Part shown: in pieces, positions 1-7,999 of the stretch
How the letters are laid out: every line of letters starts with the position of its first letter
Numbering within the stretch: position 1 is the first letter of the stretch
DNA from: G020350405 sp964513655
GTDB lineage: Bacteria > Planctomycetota > Phycisphaerae > Sedimentisphaerales > Anaerobacaceae
Assembly (NCBI GenBank): GCA_964513655.1
Contig: CAZENQ010000029.1
Span: forward strand, 1 to 34,035
Length of the DNA stretch: 34,035 bases
Direction of reading: 5' to 3'
The notes under the pieces: model-generated
The model's database searches: none
What the model saw: only the letters and a program-made list of their open reading frames with translations
What the model was told of the DNA's origin: nothing
Translations under genes and position numbers: made by a program

Positions 1-49
1 AAAAATAAAAAAATCAAATTATAACCCTTGACGGATGACCTCATAGCAG

Positions 50-71
50 CCCCCAGGTCGCACCCTGGGGG
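50..71. other. GC-rich hairpin
   Basis: Perfect 8-bp inverted repeat, CCCCCAGG (50-57) and CCTGGGGG (64-71), with a 6-nt loop. No T-run follows on the + strand, so it is not a classic intrinsic terminator there; it may close a transcript entering from outside the window on the left. Confidence 0.5.
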
Positions 72-330
72 TCCCTCTACGCAGGATGTCGGCTGCGCTG
101 CGCGTAACGCCGCAGGTGCCCAAGAGGTCCGCACAAAACCTGTCGCAAACCGACAAGAGATTAACCAATATGCGACACTTTCCTCCAAGATATACACTAG
201 TTCAAATAGTGCATATTGAGTTCCGCCTCTTGACACCCAATTCTCCATCTTATCTAAACTCCTCATCTTAACGCTAAAATTTGCATCGTCCGGCCGATGA
301 TTTTCGTAAATTTTCATATGTTTTCCCAAT

Positions 331-455
331 TCTTCAAACTTATTCCAGCGCAATATCACACCCTTTTTGATGTTTTTCCAAACTTTTCAAAAGTTTTAAC
401 ACTTTCAAACACTTTTCCAACACCCCCCACCCCCATTTTTAGCCCAAAATCAAGG
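331..455 (+). repeat. Dispersed pyrimidine-rich repeat, left copy
   Basis: About 125 bp that aligns, with small gaps, to the reverse complement of 33918-34020. Shared blocks in order are a TTCAAAC...TTATTC start, GCGCAAT or AGCGCAAT, a CCCTTTT run, TTTTTCCAAACTTTTCA, ACTTT.AAACACTTTTC and CGCCCAAAA or AGCCCAAAA. The left copy has about 10 extra bases near 390. Noncoding, function unknown. Confidence 0.75.
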
Positions 456-512
456 GCGACCTCCCGCCAGTCAAATTCCCCACCCTCATTTTTCGCCCAA
501 AATCAAAGGTCC
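430..512 (+). repeat. Short tandem repeat pair
   Basis: Two imperfect direct copies about 52 bp apart: ACCCCCATTTTTAGCCCAAA (from 430) and ACCCTCATTTTTCGCCCAAA (from 482), each continuing AATCAAGGG or AATCAAAGG. The unit extends the end of the dispersed repeat at 331-455, which also ends in a GCCCAAAA block. Confidence 0.65.
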
Positions 513-516
513 AATT

Positions 517-545
517 CCTTTTGCCTTTTCACTTTTAACTTTCTC
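517..545 (-). repeat. Short purine-rich repeat, inverted partner of 1729-1757
   Basis: Read on the - strand this contains GAGAAAGTTAAAAGTGAAAA and then GGCAAAA. It matches about 23 of 27 positions of the + strand sequence at 1731-1757. The two copies flank the aminotransferase gene in opposite orientation. Confidence 0.5.
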
Positions 546-612
546 TCCACCCCTTTTTTTAGTCCATTATTTATGATTGATTATTTCGCTTATTTCCCTA
601 AGATGGCCGTAA

Positions 613-1725
613 ATGAAGGATATACTTGCACATAGAACAACCAAAATCGACTCCTCCGGCATCCGCAAAGTCTTCGCCCTCGCCGCAACCCTGAAAGACC
701 CCATCAATTTCTCCATCGGCCAGCCCGACTTCGACGTCCCCGAACCCCTCAAGCAACAAGCCATAAGTGCAATTACGGCCGGGAGTAACAAGTATTCCCA
801 GACACAGGGAGATGAACTTTTAAGGGCCAAAATCACCGAACGCGTAAAGCAGGAATTCGGCTGGCCTCAACCCACCACAATCGTCACCAGCGGCGTCAGC
901 GGTGCCCTTTTACTCGCATTTATGGCACTTATAAACCCCGCCGACGAGCTAATCATACCTGACCCGTATTTCGTGATGTACAAGCACCTAATAAATATGT
1001 TAGGCGGAAAATGCGTTTTTGTGGACAGCTACCCCGATTTTGAGCTCCCGGTCGAGAAAATCGCCGCTGCTGTTACCGACAAGACCAAAATGATTATAGT
1101 CAATTCCCCGTGCAACCCAACCGGTGCCGTATATTCCCAGGAGCGGCTTAAGACTCTTGCCCGGATAGCCGCGGAAAAAGACATATTGGTCATGACCGAC
1201 GAGATATACGAGAGGTTCTGCTACGATGCCGCCTGTGCCAGTATAGCCAAATATTACGAAAAAACCCTTTTACTGCGGGGTTTCAGCAAATCTTACGGCA
1301 TGCCGGGATGGAGGCTCGCCTACGCGGCCGCTGGTGAGCCACTCAGAGAGCTCATCGAGCAAATGACCAAGATACAGCAATATACGTTTGTCTGTGCACC
1401 CACGCCGTTTCAAAAAGCGGCGATTGCAGCACTGGACTATGATGTTACCGATTTGGTTGCTGCCTACAGAAGAAAGAGGGACCTTATTTATGAGGGGCTG
1501 AAGGACAAGTTTGAACTGGTCAAGCCGGCCGGAGCGTTTTATGCCTTCGTCAAAGCACCGGCAGGGGCCTCAGCAACCGAATTTGTCGAAAAGGCGATTG
1601 CCAGAGGCGTGCTTATTATACCGGGCAGCGTGTTTAGTGAAAAAGACACGCATTTTAGAATAAGTTACACTACCAGTGATGAAAGAATCCAGCAGGGGGT
1701 AGAGATTTTACGGCAACTGGCATAG
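613..1725 (+). CDS. Fold-type I PLP aminotransferase (aspartate aminotransferase family)
   Basis: 370 residues, close to the usual length for class I/II aminotransferases. The enzyme should move an amino group between an amino acid and a 2-oxo acid using pyridoxal phosphate in the cytosol. Visible family marks: substrate-arm motif IGQPDF (35-40), the NPTG loop (N168-G171), D196 in TDEIYERF which pairs with the PLP nitrogen, and the Schiff-base lysine K226 in GFSKSYGMPGWR, followed by the conserved arginine. Start ATG at 613 is used; an ATG at 603 is in another frame and stops at once. It stands alone, 160 bp before the phosphate genes. Substrate cannot be told from sequence; aspartate, aromatic or alanine-type activity are all possible. 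Confidence 0.9.
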   Translation: MKDILAHRTTKIDSSGIRKVFALAATLKDPINFSIGQPDFDVPEPLKQQAISAITAGSNKYSQTQGDELLRAKITERVKQEFGWPQPTTIVTSGVSGALLLAFMALINPADELIIPDPYFVMYKHLINMLGGKCVFVDSYPDFELPVEKIAAAVTDKTKMIIVNSPCNPTGAVYSQERLKTLARIAAEKDILVMTDEIYERFCYDAACASIAKYYEKTLLLRGFSKSYGMPGWRLAYAAAGEPLRELIEQMTKIQQYTFVCAPTPFQKAAIAALDYDVTDLVAAYRRKRDLIYEGLKDKFELVKPAGAFYAFVKAPAGASATEFVEKAIARGVLIIPGSVFSEKDTHFRISYTTSDERIQQGVEILRQLA

Positions 1726-1728
1726 AGG

Positions 1729-1793
1729 AAAGTGAGAAGTTAAAAGTCAAAATGCAAACTGTGGAACATGCTCGCCTTACGCGGTAAGTTTGC
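1729..1793 (+). repeat. Purine-rich repeat copy with hairpin
   Basis: The left part (1729-1757) is the + strand copy of the repeat found inverted at 517-545. It is followed by an inverted repeat, TGCAAACT (1752-1759) and AGTTTGCA (1786-1793), whose loop contains CTTAC-GCG-GTAAG. This lies just after the aminotransferase stop and could act as a transcript end, although no clean T-run follows. Confidence 0.4.
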
Positions 1794-1885
1794 ACACTTT
1801 TCTCTTGACTCGGTAAGCGAAATCAGATAGAAATACCGCGCCAAATGTGGTTTTTTACTTCTTAACGTCCTTATAAGGAATATAT

Positions 1886-3574
1886 ATGATCAAGGACATG
1901 ATTTTCGGAACGGTAGGGGGGCTGGGCATGTTTTTATTCGGCATGGGCCTGATGTCGGAAAGCCTAAAAAAGGTCGCGGGCCAGAGGATACGAAAACTAC
2001 TTACAGCACTTACCAAACGTCGAGTAATTGCGATGTTAGTGGGTGCACTGACTACATGTTTGATACAGTCCAGCTCCGCAACGACGGTCATGACGGTCGG
2101 TTTTGTCAACGCTTCTCTGTTGACTCTAAAGCAGGCTTTATGTGTGGTACTGGGGGCAAATGTGGGAACGACCTTTACGGCCTGGCTTGTCTCAGGCTTG
2201 GCAGTATTCAAGATCACGAATTATTCATTGCCGGCCATCGGTATAGGCTTTTTGATACAGGTGATGGGCAAGAGACAGAAAATCCGCCACTTTGGTTCTG
2301 TGCTGCTCGGCTTCGGTATCTTGTTTACCGGCATAAGTTTTATGAAAGAAGGCTTTAGACCGCTGCAGGACAGTCAACAGGTTCAGCAGGCTCTGATATG
2401 GCTGGGGCACAACCCTATTTTGGCCGTCTTGGCCGGAACCGTCGTAACAATGTTGCTGCAAAGCAGTTCCGCAACCATAGCGATGATCCAAATCCTCGCA
2501 TTCAACGGCGCATTTGGCGGCGACTGGCCAACAGTATTGCGAATTGTAATACCATTTATACTTGGCGATAACATAGGAACAACAATTACCGCTGAGATTG
2601 CGTCGATTAGGACATCCCTGGCCGCCCGACGAACAGCTCGAGGCCATACGCTGTTTAACGTTATCGGAGTGCTTTATATGCTGCCATTGGTCTGGACAGG
2701 ATGGTTCGGCGATATCGTCGAATGGATAACACCATTCAGGCTCACAAAAACCACGATTATGGTCCACATAGCCGTAGCCCACAGCGCATTCAACGTATTT
2801 AACACGATAGTGTTTCTGCCCCTTGTAGGGTGGCTAGAGACAATAGTTACCAAGATTGTCCCCGCTAAGGCTGCAGATGCCATTGAAAAGCCGGTCGTCC
2901 TGGAGATGCATCTGCTTAACACACCGGAAATCGCCATAGACCAGGCCCGACGCGAAATTATCCGGATGGGCAGGGCCGCCAAGGACGCCGTTAATTACGC
3001 TATTGAAGCGCTGGAGCAGGATGACAGAGGCAAGCTTCAGTTAGCGCTGAAAACAGAAGACGCCGTCGATAGTTTCCAGTATGAAATTACGTCCTACCTT
3101 GCGGCGCTTTCAAGAAAGGAGCTCTCGGACGAATTGTCTGCAAAACTGCCGGTTCTTTTACACACGGTCAATGACCTCGAACGCGTCAGCGACCACGCAG
3201 TCAATATCGTCGAAATTACAGAGCGGAAAATCGACCAGAAGCTGTCCTTCACCGATCCGGCCCAAACTGAAAGCGCTCAATTGAAGGAGCAGGTCAATCA
3301 AATGTTTGATTATGTCATAACCTCTCTGGAGAAAGATGATATCGGGGCTGCGCAGTCTGCCCTGATTAACGAAGATACTCTCAACAAGATGCAGATGAAT
3401 TTTCGCGGCAGTCACGTTGAGCGCATGACCAAAGGAGCCTGCTCTCCCGAGGCGGGCCTGATATTTATTGATTTAGTTGATAACATCGAGAAAATAGGCG
3501 ACCACCTCACCAATATCGCACAGGCTGTGATAGGAGGACTGCAGTGGAACGGTATTGGAGCCAAAACTCAATAA
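1886..3574 (+). CDS. Na+/phosphate symporter with PhoU-like C-terminal domain (NptA/YjbB type)
   Basis: 562 residues. The N-terminal part is a polytopic Na/Pi cotransporter of the PF02690 family: two inverted-repeat halves each carry the QSSSAT signature (QSSSATT 61-67 and QSSSATI 192-198), surrounded by Gly-rich membrane segments up to about residue 330. Residues about 350-555 are helical and resemble PhoU, as in the bacterial YjbB group. The protein should move phosphate with sodium across the inner membrane. ATG at 1886 is preceded by AAGGA at a good distance. It heads a phosphate set with a DUF47/PhoU-like protein and a PiT permease. No Pho box was recognised. Confidence 0.92.
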   Translation: MIKDMIFGTVGGLGMFLFGMGLMSESLKKVAGQRIRKLLTALTKRRVIAMLVGALTTCLIQSSSATTVMTVGFVNASLLTLKQALCVVLGANVGTTFTAWLVSGLAVFKITNYSLPAIGIGFLIQVMGKRQKIRHFGSVLLGFGILFTGISFMKEGFRPLQDSQQVQQALIWLGHNPILAVLAGTVVTMLLQSSSATIAMIQILAFNGAFGGDWPTVLRIVIPFILGDNIGTTITAEIASIRTSLAARRTARGHTLFNVIGVLYMLPLVWTGWFGDIVEWITPFRLTKTTIMVHIAVAHSAFNVFNTIVFLPLVGWLETIVTKIVPAKAADAIEKPVVLEMHLLNTPEIAIDQARREIIRMGRAAKDAVNYAIEALEQDDRGKLQLALKTEDAVDSFQYEITSYLAALSRKELSDELSAKLPVLLHTVNDLERVSDHAVNIVEITERKIDQKLSFTDPAQTESAQLKEQVNQMFDYVITSLEKDDIGAAQSALINEDTLNKMQMNFRGSHVERMTKGACSPEAGLIFIDLVDNIEKIGDHLTNIAQAVIGGLQWNGIGAKTQ

Positions 3575-3576
3575 GG

Positions 3577-3608
3577 CAAGACTGTATTTGCTGGCAAATA
3601 CAGTCTTG
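3577..3608 (+). terminator. Hairpin after Na/Pi symporter
   Basis: Perfect 14-bp stem with a CTGG loop (3577-3590 against 3595-3608), starting 2 bases after the stop codon. There is no U-tract behind it, so it may be a terminator of the non-canonical kind or an mRNA 3'-end stabiliser. It separates the symporter from the downstream phosphate genes. Confidence 0.6.
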
Positions 3609-3688
3609 ACCCATCGCGCTAAAGACGCTAAAACTATCAATCAATCATAAGTATTTCGCTTTTCAGGGTCTACCTTTAAAGAGTCGCT

Positions 3689-3805
3689 ATGATTGCAGAT
3701 ACGATATTCGGCAGGGCAGGGGGGCTAATCGGCTTTACTCTGCCCAATCTTTGCTGTTTATACTTCTGGCTAATATTAACCCCTGTTAATTCAAGGAGAG
3801 AATAA
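3689..3805 (+). CDS. 38-residue ORF resembling the N-terminus of the Na/Pi symporter
   Basis: ATG at 3689 reads 38 codons and its TAA overlaps the next ATG by one base (TAATG). The first 16 residues, MIADTIFGRAGGLIGF, match MIKDMIFGTVGGLGMF of the upstream symporter at 10 of 16 positions, sharing also the AGGGGGGCT stretch at DNA level. After that the similarity is lost (TLPNLCCLYFWLILTPVNS). It may be the leftover of a tandem duplication or a short leader peptide coupled to the DUF47 gene. A weak AAAGAG lies upstream. Translation is unproven. Confidence 0.35.
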   Translation: MIADTIFGRAGGLIGFTLPNLCCLYFWLILTPVNSRRE

Positions 3806-4482
3806 TGGCACTTTTAGGCAAATTTTTCGCTCCGTCACCATTTGTTCAACTGCACGAGCACGCAAAAAAGGTCCACGAATGCGTTGAACTCCTGCGTCCG
3901 CTGGCGGATGCACTTCTGGCCGAGGACTATGAGAAAATTGAGGAATTACACAACTTGATGTCGAAGACCGAGCATGAGGCGGATGAAATCAAGACCCGGC
4001 TTCGTGATGAACTTGCCAAGCTGTACTTTCTCTCGGTGGGTCAGCATGAATTAAGTCGGTTTCTGGCTTATCAGGATGACATAGCGGATGCCGCAGAGGA
4101 TTTTGCTGTCGTGTTACTGCTGCGCAAGACCAAATTTCCCGACGAGCTAAAAGCCGACTTTACGGCCTTCGTGGCGCAGGTCATCACAGTCAGCGAACAC
4201 TTATTGGCGCTGGAGAGTGAGCTGTCGACCCTTGCCGAGGCGGCTTTCACCGGCCAGGAAGCACAGAACGTGCTAAAGGCCATTGAAAGAATCGGAGAAG
4301 AAGAGTGGCAGGCTGACCGCCTTGAAAGGAAATTCGCCCGGCACTTCTACAGTCTTGAGAAGAAAATCGACCTTATCACGATCATCTTCCTCGACAAATA
4401 CTGCAGGACGCTCAGCGCTGTTTCAAACAACGCAGAAAAGACCGCCAAGTACCTTCGTCTGATTATTCGCAAGAAAGGATAA
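3805..4482 (+). CDS. DUF47 family PhoU-like protein (putative PiT accessory factor)
   Basis: 225 residues, the usual size for the DUF47/TIGR00153 family of PhoU-like helical proteins, almost wholly alpha-helical and charged (for example EHEADEIKTRLRDEL and SNNAEKTAKYLRLI). Such proteins are normally encoded next to PiT permeases and are thought to regulate or assist phosphate uptake from the cytosolic side. Start ATG 3805 has AAGGAGAG (3793-3800) just upstream. The PiT gene starts 25 bp after its stop, which supports an operon and the functional pairing. Confidence 0.88.
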   Translation: MALLGKFFAPSPFVQLHEHAKKVHECVELLRPLADALLAEDYEKIEELHNLMSKTEHEADEIKTRLRDELAKLYFLSVGQHELSRFLAYQDDIADAAEDFAVVLLLRKTKFPDELKADFTAFVAQVITVSEHLLALESELSTLAEAAFTGQEAQNVLKAIERIGEEEWQADRLERKFARHFYSLEKKIDLITIIFLDKYCRTLSAVSNNAEKTAKYLRLIIRKKG

Positions 4483-4507
4483 AGCTCGCCAAAGAAACTC
4501 TGCTTCT

Positions 4508-5752
4508 ATGGAAGTCCTGGTTGTCATAGCAATTATAATTGGTTTTTACATGGCCTGGAATATCGGCGCCAACGACGTGGCGAACTCCATGGCTTGCGCG
4601 GTCGGTTCGAGAGCTTTGACAGTTTTTTGGGCGGTACTTTTGGCGGCGCTGTGCAATTTCTTCGGGGCGGTACTGGTCGGCAGTCATGTAACCGATACAG
4701 TTCGCAAGGGGATAATAGACACGCAGGCCTTTACACACGACCCCCGTATGCTCGCCCATGGAATGCTCTGTGCACTTTTGGCTGCAGCAGCGTGTCTGAA
4801 TATTGCGTCATATCTCGGCATGCCGGTCTCGACCACGCATGCCATCGTCGGAGGCGTCACCGGCTTTGGAATTCTTCAGGCTGGTTTGGGGCATATCCAC
4901 TGGGCGAAGATGGCCCAGATTGTTGCCAGTTGGTTCATCTCACCGCTGGCAGGAGGCATAATGGCCTTCCTGATATTCAAATTGATATCCCGTTATATTC
5001 TGTCAGTTGAAAAACCGGCGATCGCGGCGCGGAAAGGGATACCGGTGTGCTTTTTCTTCACCTTTGCCGTGCTAATTCTGTCCATCATTTACAAGGGACT
5101 AAAAAACATACATCTGGATCTTAGTGCGGCGAAGGCAATCGTGCTTAGTATCCTTGGGGGACTTATCGCCGCTGGGATTTCCACATTGCTTGTCAGGGGC
5201 AATCGCAAGTGCAACAGTGAGTTACCACTGGAACAGCAGCTTGTTCAGGTGGAGAAGGTCTTCGTGCTGCTTGTTATTGTAACGGCGTGTACAGTGGCAT
5301 TTGCCCAGGGGGCAAACGATGTAGCCAACGCGATCGGGCCGCTGGCGGCGATAGCTGAAATCGTCAAGACCAACTCGGTGCCGGGGCAGGTCTCGGTGAG
5401 CATATGGCTTCTGGTTCTCGGCGGTTCCGGCATTGCTATCGGATTGGCCACCTTCGGCTACCGAGTGATGCACCTGGTTGGTACCAAGGTAACGGAGATT
5501 ACACCGTCGCGCGGTGCGGCCGCTAACATAGGTGGTATGGTGACTGTGCTGGCCTGCTCGAAGATGGGCTTGCCCGTATCCACGACACATGTACTTGTGG
5601 GCGCAATTCTGGGTGTGGGACTGGCCCGCGGTATCACAGCCATTAACCGCAAAATAGTCGGGTCAATCTTTACCTCCTGGATGGCTACTATCCCGGTGGC
5701 AGCGGGATTGACCGTACTGTTCTACCTTATCGCGGAGTGGCTGTTTTGGTAG
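4508..5752 (+). CDS. pit: PiT family inorganic phosphate permease
   Basis: 414 residues, multi-spanning. It has the duplicated PiT signature: GANDVANSMA near residue 20 and QGANDVANAIGPLAA near residue 266, each followed at a distance by a PVSTTH motif (GMPVSTTHAIVGG and GLPVSTTHVLVGA). PiT carriers take up phosphate, usually as a metal-phosphate complex, driven by protons or sodium. It lies 25 bp after the DUF47 partner. No strong ribosome site precedes ATG 4508, so translation may depend on coupling. Having both an NptA-type and a PiT-type carrier side by side gives two low-cost uptake routes with different coupling ions. Confidence 0.93.
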   Translation: MEVLVVIAIIIGFYMAWNIGANDVANSMACAVGSRALTVFWAVLLAALCNFFGAVLVGSHVTDTVRKGIIDTQAFTHDPRMLAHGMLCALLAAAACLNIASYLGMPVSTTHAIVGGVTGFGILQAGLGHIHWAKMAQIVASWFISPLAGGIMAFLIFKLISRYILSVEKPAIAARKGIPVCFFFTFAVLILSIIYKGLKNIHLDLSAAKAIVLSILGGLIAAGISTLLVRGNRKCNSELPLEQQLVQVEKVFVLLVIVTACTVAFAQGANDVANAIGPLAAIAEIVKTNSVPGQVSVSIWLLVLGGSGIAIGLATFGYRVMHLVGTKVTEITPSRGAAANIGGMVTVLACSKMGLPVSTTHVLVGAILGVGLARGITAINRKIVGSIFTSWMATIPVAAGLTVLFYLIAEWLFW

Positions 5753-5868
5753 CTGGGCGCGGGTAGTCTGAGATAAGAAGAGCCTTTGTCACGTCCACAG
5801 CAGCTTTTCAGCGGCAGGGGGGTGGGAAAAACCAGGTCTAAAATTTTTTCTGATATATAAATGACGTA

Positions 5869-5897
5869 TTGCGAAGTTGTTGATATAGGTGTAAAAT
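5869..5897 (+). promoter_or_regulatory. Possible promoter of nfeD-floA cluster
   Basis: TTGCGA (5869-5874), 17-bp spacer, TAAAAT (5892-5897). If used, transcription would begin almost at the ATG (5905), giving a leaderless or very short-leader mRNA, which agrees with the lack of a clear ribosome site. Pattern match only. Confidence 0.25.
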
Positions 5898-5904
5898 TCC
5901 CTCT

Positions 5905-7473
5905 ATGAAGAGTATGCCACGGAAACTTGTGATTATTTTACTTTCGCTGTGGTTTGTGGCGGGGGGGCTTGCAGTTGAGGTAAATAACTCTCAAATCCAG
6001 CTTTGGGCCGAGCCGAACATATCCCAGGAAGATTTAGGGACTGCAAAGGCGGCGGTGATTGTCTGCAAGGGTATGATTGACGATGGGCTTTACAAATCCA
6101 TCCGCCGCCGGACCGAGATGGCACTCAATAGCGGGGCCCAATACCTAATCTATGAAATCCAAACGTACGGCGGACTGCTTCAATCAGGCGACGACATAGC
6201 CAAGTACTTCATACTTGACGTGGGCAAAAAGGCCAAGACGGCGGCCTATATAACCACTGAGGCGATATCAGCCGGGGCAATGATAAGCGTCTCCTGTCAG
6301 GACATTATAATGCTGGAAAATACCACGATAGGGGATTGCGCTCCGATTGCGATCGGCGCCAAACTCGAAGGTGTCGAGCGTGAAAAAACCGAGAGCTTCA
6401 CCCGCGCTGCCTTTATGCGCGCTGCTGAGGCAAACGGCTACCCCGCGGCATTGCTCAAGGCCATGGTCACTATGCAGATTGAAGTATACCGCATCAAGAA
6501 TCTACAAACGGATGAATACGAATTCTTCGAGACTGAATTTCTGCCCAAAGACGCGAATGAATACGACCTTGATAATAAGCAGTTAATTGTCAAAGATGAT
6601 GAGCTTTTGACGCTGACCGCCTCTCAGGCCTTTGAGTATGGGATAGCCAGAGCAGTAGTTAAAGAGTTGGCAGGGGCCCTTGAGTTTCTCTCTGAGCGAG
6701 ACGGCGTGAGCTTTGCGGGCGAGCCAATGATGCTTGAAACAAACTGGTCGGAGGAGATGGTCCGATGGCTGAATTCACCTGCTGTGATGGCCGTACTTGT
6801 CATGCTTGCCATGCTGGGCGTCTATATTGAATTTAACACACCTGGCCTTGGCCTGCCCGGGCTTGTTGCGGTTATATGCTTTGCGGTAATAATCGGCAGC
6901 AAATACCTCGTAGGATTGGCCAACTGGGTGGAGGTCGCCCTGTTTGTCGTGGGCATGCTTTTGCTGATGGTTGAAATCTTCGTACTGCCGGGCTTCGGCA
7001 TTGCGGGCGTCACGGGGATAGCGTGCATATTAGCAGGTTTGTTCGGCATGCTCATAAAGAACCCGCCGGATAAATTACCCTGGCCGCAAAGCCAGTTCGA
7101 TTGGCAGTTATTCACAAGTGGCGTCCTGGGGCTGTCAATTGGCTTTATGGGATTTGTTATTTTGGCGTGGCTCCTGACAAAATATCTGCCTAAACTGCAA
7201 TTTCTCAGCGGCCTTATTCTTGTCCCCACGGTGGCCAAACTCGGTACGGAAATGGAAGTAAGTATGACCGTACCGCCCGAAAGTGAAACTGTAAGTGTAA
7301 ATGTCGGCGACATTGGTGAGGTGATTTCCACACTGCGCCCCACGGGAAAGGCGAGATTCGGCGACGCGATAGTCGATGTGGTGGCGGAAGCCGAATTTCT
7401 TGACAAAGAAACGAAGGTTGAGATAATCGAGATTCAAGGCAACAGAGTTGTAGTGAGACCCGCGAAAAGTTAA
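5905..7473 (+). CDS. Long NfeD protein: ClpP-like membrane serine protease with NfeD and OB domains
   Basis: 522 residues. It begins with a signal sequence or first membrane segment (about 6-24), then a ClpP-class domain (about 45-260) with the SAGA motif whose S122 is the likely nucleophile; a lysine near 161-165 is the candidate partner. Four or so hydrophobic segments follow (about 293-440), and the tail (about 445-522) has the beta-rich NfeD OB-fold with GDIGEVISTLRPTGKARFGD. Long NfeD proteins are membrane proteases linked with stomatin/flotillin partners. The next two genes, a short NfeD and floA, fit this exactly; spacing is 16 and 15 bp, so one operon is likely. Confidence 0.9.
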   Translation: MKSMPRKLVIILLSLWFVAGGLAVEVNNSQIQLWAEPNISQEDLGTAKAAVIVCKGMIDDGLYKSIRRRTEMALNSGAQYLIYEIQTYGGLLQSGDDIAKYFILDVGKKAKTAAYITTEAISAGAMISVSCQDIIMLENTTIGDCAPIAIGAKLEGVEREKTESFTRAAFMRAAEANGYPAALLKAMVTMQIEVYRIKNLQTDEYEFFETEFLPKDANEYDLDNKQLIVKDDELLTLTASQAFEYGIARAVVKELAGALEFLSERDGVSFAGEPMMLETNWSEEMVRWLNSPAVMAVLVMLAMLGVYIEFNTPGLGLPGLVAVICFAVIIGSKYLVGLANWVEVALFVVGMLLLMVEIFVLPGFGIAGVTGIACILAGLFGMLIKNPPDKLPWPQSQFDWQLFTSGVLGLSIGFMGFVILAWLLTKYLPKLQFLSGLILVPTVAKLGTEMEVSMTVPPESETVSVNVGDIGEVISTLRPTGKARFGDAIVDVVAEAEFLDKETKVEIIEIQGNRVVVRPAKS

Positions 7474-7489
7474 CTGTAGAGATGAGCTT

Positions 7490-7984
7490 ATGGACTGGTG
7501 GCTTGTATTCGCTGTTTTTCTGTATTTGGCATCTGCTGTTTTGATAATAGCCGAGGTATTCGTACCCAGTGGCGGCTTAATAACTTTGTGTTCGCTGGCC
7601 TGTCTGGCAGGGGGGATAGCGATATTTTTTCGTCACAGCGGTACGGCCGGCTGGGTGGGTGTCATCATTGCCGTTGTAATGATACCATCGGTTTTGGTAG
7701 TAGCTTATAAGATATTCCCGAAGACCAGCTTTGGCAAAAGCGTCATCCTGGCCCCGCCGAAACGCCAGCAGGGCGATGCCATACCCGATACAGATGAACT
7801 GAAAGGGCTGCTCGGCGCCGAGGGCGTGGTCCTTACTCCGCTGCGGCCGGTTGGAATGTGCGACTTTTCAGGACAAAGGGTTGAATGTGTAGCCGAAGGT
7901 GGTTATGTCGATAAGGACAAAAAGGTCAAGGTTATCGATGTAGAACATAGACGACTGACTGTTCGTGTAATAGACCAAAGCTAA
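7490..7984 (+). CDS. Short NfeD family membrane protein
   Basis: 164 residues. Two to three hydrophobic segments in the first 80 residues are followed by an OB-fold tail (LLGAEGVVLTPLRPVGMCDF, ending VEHRRLTVRVI). It lacks the ClpP-like protease part of its upstream neighbour, so it is of the short NfeD type that usually accompanies flotillin-like proteins. Proposed role: structural partner of FloA in membrane microdomains. It sits between long nfeD and floA with short gaps. Confidence 0.87.
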   Translation: MDWWLVFAVFLYLASAVLIIAEVFVPSGGLITLCSLACLAGGIAIFFRHSGTAGWVGVIIAVVMIPSVLVVAYKIFPKTSFGKSVILAPPKRQQGDAIPDTDELKGLLGAEGVVLTPLRPVGMCDFSGQRVECVAEGGYVDKDKKVKVIDVEHRRLTVRVIDQS

Positions 7985-7999
7985 TGAAAGGGAATAAAT

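Larger units (their letters stand above)
1..612. other. Repeat-rich intergenic region
   Basis: No convincing gene is visible here; the short open frames have no family features and sit in pyrimidine-biased sequence. What it holds: a strong GC hairpin at 50-71, an imperfect dyad at 191-215 (TATACACTA, 7-nt spacer, TAGTGCATA) that could be an operator, and from about 331 a series of pyrimidine-rich repeats, one of which recurs inverted at the far right end of the window. The aminotransferase start follows at 613. No clear sigma70-type promoter for that gene was found. Confidence 0.6.

Noticed and set aside
28..271. Short open frames in the left end region
   Set aside because: No ribosome sites or family features; the sequence is dominated by a hairpin and repeats.
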